Translations under genes and position numbers: made by a program
Assembly: GCF_009380165.1 (NCBI RefSeq)
Contig: NZ_WHUF01000002.1
Span: forward strand, 558,001-622,000
Direction of reading: 5' to 3'
Source of the DNA: Rugamonas rivuli
GTDB taxonomy: Bacteria; Pseudomonadota; Gammaproteobacteria; Burkholderiales; Burkholderiaceae_D
DNA length: 64,000 nucleotides
Part shown: in pieces, positions 57,678 to 64,000 of the stretch
Layout of the letters: each line of letters begins with the position of its first letter
How positions within the stretch are numbered: position 1 is the stretch's first letter
Notes under the pieces: generated by a model
The model's input: the letters and a program-made list of their open reading frames with translations, nothing else
What the model was told of the DNA's origin: nothing
The model's database searches: none

Positions 57678-58037
57678 GTGAACCTCGAAAATTATCTCCC
57701 CGTCCTGTTGTTCATCCTCGTCGGTCTCGGCGTAGGCATCGCTCCCCAAGTCCTTGGCCACTTACTCGGGCCGAACAAGCCTGACTCCGCCAAGCTCTCC
57801 CCATATGAATGCGGCTTCGAAGCTTTCGAAGACGCGCGCATGAAATTCGACGTCCGGTACTACCTGGTCGCGATCCTCTTTATTTTGTTCGATCTGGAAA
57901 CGGCATTCTTCTTCCCGTGGGGCGTATCCATGCGCGAACTGGGCTGGGGCGGCTTCGTCACGATGATGGTGTTCATCGCCGAATTCGTCGTCGGTTTTTG
58001 GTATATCTGGAAGAAAGGTGCCCTTGATTGGGAATAA
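57678..58037 (+). CDS. nuoA: NADH-quinone oxidoreductase subunit A
   Basis: A 119-residue membrane subunit of complex I with three helices. [17 protein letters not shown] opens it, and [32 protein letters not shown] is the conserved core. The start is GTG at 57678, giving the family N-terminus (M)[13 protein letters not shown]. The frame is open 26 codons further back, but that part is not conserved. It is the first gene of nuoABCDEFG, separated by only 3 bases from nuoB. Confidence 0.96.
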   Translation: MNLENYLPVLLFILVGLGVGIAPQVLGHLLGPNKPDSAKLSPYECGFEAFEDARMKFDVRYYLVAILFILFDLETAFFFPWGVSMRELGWGGFVTMMVFIAEFVVGFWYIWKKGALDWE

Positions 58038-58040
58038 GCC

Positions 58041-58517
58041 ATGGCTATTGAAGGCGTATTAAACGAAGGTTTCATCACCACCTCGGCCGACAAGCTGATC
58101 AACTGGGCGCGCACGGGTTCGATGTTCCCGATGACGTTCGGTCTGGCATGCTGTGCGGTTGAAATGATGCACGTGGGCGCAGCCCGTTACGATATGGACC
58201 GCTTCGGCGTTGTGTTCCGCCCATCGCCGCGTCAATCCGACGTGATGATCGTGGCCGGCACGCTGTGCAACAAGATGGCTCCCGCGCTGCGCAAGGTCTA
58301 CGACCAGATGCCGGAACCGCGCTGGGTCATCTCGATGGGCTCCTGCGCCAACGGCGGCGGCTACTATCACTACTCCTACTCCGTGGTGCGCGGTTGCGAC
58401 CGCATCGTCCCGGTGGATGTCTACGTGCCGGGCTGTCCGCCGACGGCCGAGGCTCTGCTGTACGGCATCATGCAGCTGCAAAACAAGATCAAGCGCACCA
58501 ATACGATCGCACGCTAA
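58041..58517 (+). CDS. nuoB: NADH-quinone oxidoreductase subunit B
   Basis: A 158-residue peripheral subunit carrying cluster N2. The N2 ligands are visible in [11 protein letters not shown] (tandem Cys), [21 protein letters not shown] and [18 protein letters not shown]. Length and sequence are standard for Burkholderiales. Part of the quinone-reducing Q module with nuoC and nuoD. Confidence 0.98.
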   Translation: MAIEGVLNEGFITTSADKLINWARTGSMFPMTFGLACCAVEMMHVGAARYDMDRFGVVFRPSPRQSDVMIVAGTLCNKMAPALRKVYDQMPEPRWVISMGSCANGGGYYHYSYSVVRGCDRIVPVDVYVPGCPPTAEALLYGIMQLQNKIKRTNTIAR

Positions 58518-58535
58518 CGGGGCTGCTTCAAGAAT

Positions 58536-59126
58536 ATGACTACACATCTGGAACAACTGCAAACCGCCCTCGGCACTGCCCTGGGCGATCGCGTTACTAC
58601 GACCGTGGCGTTGGGCGAAATCACGCTGGTCGTGAAAGCCGCCGACTACTACGGCGTGATGCAAACGCTGCGCGACGACAAGTCGCTGGGCTTCGATCAG
58701 CTGATCGACCTGGCCGGCGTCGACTACCTGAACTACGGCGATGGCGCCTGGGACGGCCTGCGATTCGCAGTGGTCGTCCATTTGCTGTCGGTGAAGCACA
58801 ACTGGCGCGTGCGCGTGCGCGCGTTCTGCGCCGACGACGAAATGCCGCTGCTGCCGTCGCTGGTGCCGCTGTGGCGTGCCGTCAACTGGTACGAGCGCGA
58901 AGCGTTCGACATGTTCGGCATCCTGTTCGAAGGCCACAACGACCTGCGCCGCATCCTGACCGACTACGGTTTCATCGGCCATCCGTTCCGCAAGGACTTC
59001 CCGGTATCGGGCTATGTCGAAATGCGCTACGACCCCGAGCAGAAGCGCGTGATCTACCAGCCGGTCACCATCGAGCCGCGTGAAAACGTGCCTCGCGTGA
59101 TCCGCGAAGAAAACTACGGGAAGTAA
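58536..59126 (+). CDS. nuoC: NADH-quinone oxidoreductase subunit C
   Basis: A 196-residue 30-kDa-type subunit of the complex I connecting module. The signature is [31 protein letters not shown] followed by [19 protein letters not shown]. It is separate from nuoD here, unlike the nuoCD fusion of E. coli. The gap to nuoD is 3 bases. Confidence 0.97.
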   Translation: MTTHLEQLQTALGTALGDRVTTTVALGEITLVVKAADYYGVMQTLRDDKSLGFDQLIDLAGVDYLNYGDGAWDGLRFAVVVHLLSVKHNWRVRVRAFCADDEMPLLPSLVPLWRAVNWYEREAFDMFGILFEGHNDLRRILTDYGFIGHPFRKDFPVSGYVEMRYDPEQKRVIYQPVTIEPRENVPRVIREENYGK

Positions 59127-59129
59127 AAC

Positions 59130-60383
59130 ATGGCTGAAATTAAGAACTACACCCTGAACTTCGGTCCGCAACACCCGGCCGCGCACGGCGTGCTGCGCCT
59201 GGTGCTGGAGCTGGACGGCGAAGTGATCCAGCGTGCCGACCCGCACATCGGCCTGCTGCACCGCGGCACCGAGAAGCTGGCTGAACAGAAGACCTACCTG
59301 CAGTCCGTGCCTTACATGGACCGCCTCGACTACGTCTCGATGATGTGCAACGAGCACGCCTACGTGATGGCCATCGAGAAGCTGCTGGGCCTGGAAGTGC
59401 CGCTGCGCGCGCAATACATCCGCGTGATGTTCGACGAGATCACCCGCATCCTGAACCACCTGATGTGGCTGGGCGCGCACGCGCTGGACGTCGGCGCCAT
59501 GGGCCCGTTCCTGTACTGCTTCCGCGACCGCGAAGACCTGTTCGACTGCTACGAAGCGGTGTCGGGCGCGCGCATGCACGCGGCCTACTACCGTCCGGGC
59601 GGCGTGTACCGCGACCTGCCGGACGCGATGCCGCAGCACAAGCCGTCGATCATCCGCTCGGCCAAGGCCGTCGCCGGCCTGAACGAGCACCGCCAGGGTT
59701 CGCTGCTGGACTTCATCGAAGCGTTCACCGGCCGTTTCCCGACCTACGTCGACGAATACGAAACCCTGCTGACCGACAACCGTATCTGGAAACAGCGTAC
59801 CGTCGGCATCGGCGTGGTGGCGCCGGAAGATGCGCTGGCCATGGGCTTCACCGGCGCCATGCTGCGCGGTTCGGGCATCCAGTGGGACTTGCGCAAGCAC
59901 CAGCCGTACGAAGTGTACGACCTGATGGACTTCGACGTGCCTATCGGCACCAACGGCGACTGCTACGACCGCTACCTGGTGCGCGTGGAAGAACTGCGCC
60001 AGTCGAACAAGATCATCAAGCAATGCGTGGAATGGCTGCGCAACAATCCGGGTCCGGTCATGACCGACAACCGCAAGGTAGCGCCTCCGGGCCGCGTCGA
60101 CATGAAGACCAATATGGAATCGCTGATTCACCACTTCAAGCTGTTCACCGAAGGCTTCCACGTGCCGCCGGGCGAAGCGTACAGCGCGGTGGAGCATCCG
60201 AAGGGCGAGTTCGGCATCTATCTGCTGTCCGACGGCGCCAACAAGCCATACCGCATGAAGCTGCGCGCTCCCGATTACGCGCACTTGCAGTCGCTGGATG
60301 AAATGGCGCGCGGCCACATGATTGCCGACGCCGTGACCATCATCGGTACGCAAGATATCGTGTTCGGCAGTATCGACCGCTAA
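59130..60383 (+). CDS. nuoD: NADH-quinone oxidoreductase subunit D
   Basis: A 417-residue 49-kDa-type subunit forming the quinone cavity with NuoB. The N-terminus has [22 protein letters not shown] (quinone-site His), then [15 protein letters not shown] and [17 protein letters not shown]. The C-terminus ends [17 protein letters not shown], the exact family ending. No frame problems. Confidence 0.98.
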   Translation: MAEIKNYTLNFGPQHPAAHGVLRLVLELDGEVIQRADPHIGLLHRGTEKLAEQKTYLQSVPYMDRLDYVSMMCNEHAYVMAIEKLLGLEVPLRAQYIRVMFDEITRILNHLMWLGAHALDVGAMGPFLYCFRDREDLFDCYEAVSGARMHAAYYRPGGVYRDLPDAMPQHKPSIIRSAKAVAGLNEHRQGSLLDFIEAFTGRFPTYVDEYETLLTDNRIWKQRTVGIGVVAPEDALAMGFTGAMLRGSGIQWDLRKHQPYEVYDLMDFDVPIGTNGDCYDRYLVRVEELRQSNKIIKQCVEWLRNNPGPVMTDNRKVAPPGRVDMKTNMESLIHHFKLFTEGFHVPPGEAYSAVEHPKGEFGIYLLSDGANKPYRMKLRAPDYAHLQSLDEMARGHMIADAVTIIGTQDIVFGSIDR

Positions 60384-60392
60384 GGAAAAAGT

Positions 60393-60872
60393 ATGTTGTT
60401 ATCAGAGCAGTGCTACAAAAAAATCGACCGCGAGTTGGCCAAGTATCCGGCCGACCAACGCCAGTCGGCCGTGATGGCCTCGCTGGCCCACGCCCAGGTT
60501 GAACTGGGCTGGATCTCGTCGGAAGTGATGGCTGAGTTGGCCGACTACATCCGCATGCCGGCCATCGCCGTGCAGGAAGTCGCGACCTTCTACAATATGT
60601 ACAACCTGAAGCCGGTCGGCAAGCACAAGATTTCCGTGTGCACCAACCTGCCATGCGCCCTGTCGGGCGGCGTGCGCGCGGCCAACCACCTGAAAGAAAA
60701 GCTGGGCATCGACTTCCGTGACACCACGGCCGACGGCGCTTTCACGCTGGTGGAAGGCGAGTGCATGGGCGCCTGCGGCGACGCGCCAGTGATGCTGGTG
60801 AACGACCAGCGCATGTGCAGCTTCATGTCCAACGACAAGATCGACACCCTCGTGGAGGAACTGAAGAAATGA
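60393..60872 (+). CDS. nuoE: NADH-quinone oxidoreductase subunit E
   Basis: A 159-residue 24-kDa-type subunit carrying [2Fe-2S] cluster N1a. Cluster ligands are in [11 protein letters not shown] and [14 protein letters not shown]. It partners NuoF in the NADH dehydrogenase module. AAGGAAAAAG precedes the ATG, and its stop overlaps the nuoF start in an ATGA. Confidence 0.97.
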   Translation: MLLSEQCYKKIDRELAKYPADQRQSAVMASLAHAQVELGWISSEVMAELADYIRMPAIAVQEVATFYNMYNLKPVGKHKISVCTNLPCALSGGVRAANHLKEKLGIDFRDTTADGAFTLVEGECMGACGDAPVMLVNDQRMCSFMSNDKIDTLVEELKK

Positions 60873-62164
60873 CGTCACTCCACAATCGTCACATCGACCC
60901 AGTCATTCTCGCCGGCCTGGACGGCAAGAACTGGCACCTGGAAGATTACGTCAAGCGCGGCGGCTACAGCGCCCTGCGCAAGATCATCGAAGAGAAGATC
61001 ACCCCGGAACAAATCATCGCCGACCTGAAAGCGTCGTCGTTGCGCGGCCGTGGCGGCGCGGGTTTCCCTACCGGCCTGAAGTGGAGCTTCATGCCACGCC
61101 AGTTCCCGGGCCAGAAGTACCTGGTATGCAACTCAGATGAGGGCGAGCCGGGCACTTTCAAGGACCGCGACATCATGCGCTACAACCCGCACGCGCTGAT
61201 CGAGGGCATGGCCATTGGCGCTTACGCCATGGGCATCACCGTGGGCTACAACTACATCCACGGCGAGATCTTCGAGGTCTACACCCAGTTTGAAGATGCA
61301 CTGGAAGAGGCGCGCGCCGCCGGCTTCCTGGGCGACAAGATCATGGGCAGCGAGTTCAGCTTCCAGCTGCACGCGCACCATGGCTATGGCGCTTACATCT
61401 GCGGCGAGGAAACCGCGCTGCTGGAGTCGCTGGAAGGCAAAAAAGGCCAACCGCGCTTCAAGCCGCCTTTCCCTGCGTCGTTCGGCCTGTACGGCAAGCC
61501 GACCACCATCAACAACACCGAGACGTTCGCGGCTGTTCCGTTCATCCTGAACATGGGTCCTGAAAAGTACCTGGGCATGGGACGTCCGAACAACGGCGGT
61601 TCGAAGATCTTCTCGATCTCGGGCGACGTTGAACTGCCGGGCAACTACGAGGTACCGCTGGGTACCCCGTTCGCCAAACTGCTGGAACTGGCAGGCGGCA
61701 TGCGCGGCGGCAAAAAGATCAAGGCTGTGATCCCTGGCGGCTCGTCCGCTCCGGTGATCCGCGGCGAACTGATGATGAACACCGACCTGGACTACGACTC
61801 GATCGCCAAAGCTGGCTCGATGCTCGGTTCGGGCGCCGTCATCGTCATGGATGAAACGCGTTGCATGGTCAAGGCGATGGAGCGTCTGGCGTACTTCTAC
61901 TTTGAAGAGTCGTGCGGCCAGTGCACCCCATGCCGTGAAGGTACGGGTTGGATGTACCGCATGATTCACCGCATCGAAAACGGCCAGGGACGTCCTTCGG
62001 ATCTGGACGTGCTGAACTCGATCTGCGACAACATCCAGGGCCGCACCATTTGCGCGCTGGGCGATGCCGCGGCGATGCCGATGCGCGCGTTCATCAAGCA
62101 ATTCCGCGAAGAATTTGAATATCACGTCGAGCACAAGCATTGCTTAGTGCCCGCTTACATCTAA
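60869..62164 (+). CDS. nuoF: NADH-quinone oxidoreductase subunit F
   Basis: A 431-residue subunit holding FMN, the NADH site and cluster N3. The NADH loop is [18 protein letters not shown], the FMN region is [17 protein letters not shown], and the [4Fe-4S] site is [16 protein letters not shown] with a further Cys in [11 protein letters not shown]. The start at 60869 is fixed by the ATGA overlap with nuoE; the frame is open upstream inside nuoE but that part is not conserved. Confidence 0.98.
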   Translation: MTSLHNRHIDPVILAGLDGKNWHLEDYVKRGGYSALRKIIEEKITPEQIIADLKASSLRGRGGAGFPTGLKWSFMPRQFPGQKYLVCNSDEGEPGTFKDRDIMRYNPHALIEGMAIGAYAMGITVGYNYIHGEIFEVYTQFEDALEEARAAGFLGDKIMGSEFSFQLHAHHGYGAYICGEETALLESLEGKKGQPRFKPPFPASFGLYGKPTTINNTETFAAVPFILNMGPEKYLGMGRPNNGGSKIFSISGDVELPGNYEVPLGTPFAKLLELAGGMRGGKKIKAVIPGGSSAPVIRGELMMNTDLDYDSIAKAGSMLGSGAVIVMDETRCMVKAMERLAYFYFEESCGQCTPCREGTGWMYRMIHRIENGQGRPSDLDVLNSICDNIQGRTICALGDAAAMPMRAFIKQFREEFEYHVEHKHCLVPAYI

Positions 62165-62186
62165 GCTGCGTCAGGTAACGATCACC

Positions 62187-64000
62187 ATGGTTGAAATCGA
62201 AATAGACGGCAAAAAAGTCGAAGTCCCTGCTGGTAGCATGGTGATGGACGCCGCCAACAAATTGGGAACCTACATTCCGCACTTCTGCTATCACAAGAAA
62301 TTGTCGATCGCTGCGAACTGCCGTATGTGCCTCGTCGAAGTGGAAAAGGCGCCTAAGCCTTTGCCAGCATGCGCAACGCCGGTCTCGGCAGGCATGATTG
62401 TGCGCTCCGCTTCGGACAAGGCCGTACAGGCACAGAAGTCCGTCATGGAATTCCTGTTGATTAACCACCCGCTGGACTGCCCGATCTGCGATCAGGGCGG
62501 CGAGTGCCAGTTGCAAGACTTGGCAGTCGGCTACGGCAAGGGCGAATCGCGCTACGAAGAAGACAAGCGCGTCGTCGTGCCGAAAGATGCCGGCCCGCTG
62601 GTCTCCATGCAGGAGATGGCGCGCTGCATCCAGTGCACCCGTTGCGTACGCTTTGGCCAGGAAGTGGCCGGCGTGATGGAACTGGGCATGATCGGCCGCG
62701 GCGAACACTCGGAAATCACCGCGTTCGTCGGCCAGACCGTCAACTCTGAGATGTCCGGCAACATGATTGACCTGTGCCCGGTAGGCGCACTGACGTCGAA
62801 GCCGTTCCGCTACAGCGCCCGTTCGTGGGAACTGTCTCGCCGCAAATCGGTATCGCCGCACGACGGCCTGGGCGCCAACCTGATCGTTCAGGTTAAAGCC
62901 GGCAAGGTCAAGCGCGTACTGCCGCTGGAAAACGACGCCGTCAACGAGTGCTGGATTTCCGACAAGGACCGCTTCTCGTACGAAGGCCTGGAAGCCGCCG
63001 ACCGTCTGACTCAGCCTATGCTGAAGCAGGGCGGCGAGTGGAAAGAAGTCGACTGGCAAACCGCGCTGGAATACGTGGCGCACGGCCTGAAGAACATCAA
63101 GCACGAACACGGCGCCAACGCGCTGGCCGCACTGGCCACGCCGCACTCGACGCTGGAAGAACTGCACCTGCTGCAAAAGCTGACCCGCGCCATGGGCTCG
63201 GACAGCGTGGACACGCGTCTGCGTCACAGCGACTTCTCGCTGAGCGATGTGACCCCTTGGCTGGGCATGTCGATCACCGAGTTCGGCCAGCTGAACCGCG
63301 CCTTCGTCATCGGCTCGTTCCTGCGCAAGGATCACCCGCTGCTGGCTACCCGTCTGCGCACGGCAGTGAAGGGCGGCGCCAAGCTGTCCATCCTGCACGC
63401 AAGCGACGACGACCAGCTGATGAACATCGCGAACAAGATGATCGTTGCTCCGTCGGAGTGGCTGTCGGCGCTGTCGCAAGTTGTCGTGGCCGTGGCTAAA
63501 GCTAAAGAAGTGGCAGCTCCTGCCGGCTTCGAAGGCGTACAAGCTTCCGACGTCGCCAACGCGATCGCAGCCTCGCTGATTTCCGGCGAGAACAAGGCTG
63601 TCTTCCTGGGTAACGCGGCAACGCAGCACCCGCAAGCCGCCGCGCTGCACGCCGCCGCACAATGGATCGCCGAACAAACCGGCGCCAAGCTGGGCTACCT
63701 GACCGAAGCCGCCAACACCGTCGGCGCTTACCTGGTCAACGCCAACGGCGCCAAGGCTCCTGCGTTCTCCGAACAGAAGCAGGCTTACCTGCTGCTGAAC
63801 GCCGAACCAGAACTGGACGCACACAACCCGCAAGCCGCCGCCGCCGCACTGAAACACGCGGAGATGGTCGTCGTCATGTCGGCCTACAAGCACGGCATGG
63901 ACTACGCCGACGTACTGCTGCCGGTGTCGCCATTCAGCGAAACCTCGGGCACCTTCGTCAACTGCGAAGGCCGCGCTCAAAGCTTCAACGGCACCGTCAA
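62187..64000 (+). CDS. nuoG: NADH-quinone oxidoreductase subunit G (cut by window end)
   Basis: First 604 residues of the 75-kDa-type subunit; no stop before the end of the window. Cluster sites are all visible: [2Fe-2S] N1b in PHFCYHKKLSIAANCRMCLVE with a later Cys in PLPACATP, the His-Cys N5 site in HPLDCPICDQGGECQLQD, and N4 in ARCIQCTRCVRFGQEVAG with NMIDLCPVGAL. The molybdopterin-like domain follows from about residue 220. The ATG lies 22 bases after nuoF. Family length is about 770-900, so roughly 200 residues are missing on the right. Confidence 0.97.
   Translation, partial: MVEIEIDGKKVEVPAGSMVMDAANKLGTYIPHFCYHKKLSIAANCRMCLVEVEKAPKPLPACATPVSAGMIVRSASDKAVQAQKSVMEFLLINHPLDCPICDQGGECQLQDLAVGYGKGESRYEEDKRVVVPKDAGPLVSMQEMARCIQCTRCVRFGQEVAGVMELGMIGRGEHSEITAFVGQTVNSEMSGNMIDLCPVGALTSKPFRYSARSWELSRRKSVSPHDGLGANLIVQVKAGKVKRVLPLENDAVNECWISDKDRFSYEGLEAADRLTQPMLKQGGEWKEVDWQTALEYVAHGLKNIKHEHGANALAALATPHSTLEELHLLQKLTRAMGSDSVDTRLRHSDFSLSDVTPWLGMSITEFGQLNRAFVIGSFLRKDHPLLATRLRTAVKGGAKLSILHASDDDQLMNIANKMIVAPSEWLSALSQVVVAVAKAKEVAAPAGFEGVQASDVANAIAASLISGENKAVFLGNAATQHPQAAALHAAAQWIAEQTGAKLGYLTEAANTVGAYLVNANGAKAPAFSEQKQAYLLLNAEPELDAHNPQAAAAALKHAEMVVVMSAYKHGMDYADVLLPVSPFSETSGTFVNCEGRAQSFNGTV

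Overview
The window reads as a chromosomal segment of a high-GC betaproteobacterium of the family Oxalobacteraceae (Massilia, Duganella, Rugamonas or Janthinobacterium type). This rests on the rpsO-pnp pair, the tpiA-secG-tRNA-Leu-nuo arrangement, tandem DUF29 genes, TonB-dependent receptors for sugars, and GC-rich codon use. The genus assignment is an inference from content; no rRNA is present. No prophage, insertion sequence or CRISPR array was seen.

Layout. 0-6.4 kb: a Tat-exported phospholipase C, a translationally coupled trio (alpha/beta hydrolase, ABM-domain protein, ArsR-type regulator), an SLC45-like sugar transporter and a BamE-like lipoprotein. 6.5-9.2 kb: rpsO and pnp. 9.2-15.4 kb: three tandem DUF29 genes, a cytochrome c/PQQ-type sugar dehydrogenase fusion, a chemoreceptor, a subclass B3 metallo-beta-lactamase-like enzyme and an alpha/beta hydrolase with a probable CTG start. 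15.3-24.5 kb, all on the minus strand: fdnG (with an in-frame selenocysteine UGA and SECIS hairpin), fdxH, fdnI, fdhE, selA, selB and selC (tRNA-Sec). 24.8-27.1 kb: an NTF2-like protein and a LytS/LytTR-type two-component pair. 27.1-30.8 kb: a phytase-like histidine acid phosphatase with a TonB receptor, preceded by a convincing Pho box. 30.9-53 kb: a large carbohydrate locus with fructokinase, AGE-family isomerase and LacI on the minus strand. On the plus strand it has a CUT1 ABC transporter, two TonB receptors, a GH20 hexosaminidase, a solute-binding-protein/response-regulator/kinase trio, a NagX-like membrane protein and a GH18 lipoprotein. 53-54.8 kb: small secreted proteins. 54.9-64 kb: quinone oxidoreductase, tpiA, secG, tRNA-Leu and nuoA to nuoG (cut by the window end).

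How the genes work together. The formate dehydrogenase cluster carries its own selenocysteine machinery (tRNA, SelA, SelB and FdhE); only selD is not in the window. The carbohydrate locus combines outer-membrane uptake, periplasmic cleavage of beta-N-acetylhexosaminides, ABC import and a putative three-component sensor. Matching 10-bp-periodic GTAAG repeats lie upstream of both the ABC transporter and the NagX-GH18 genes, which suggests that the response regulator in the middle controls both ends. Phosphate scavenging is a second theme: both the phospholipase C and the phytase-TonB receptor operon have PhoB-box-like promoters with the same geometry.
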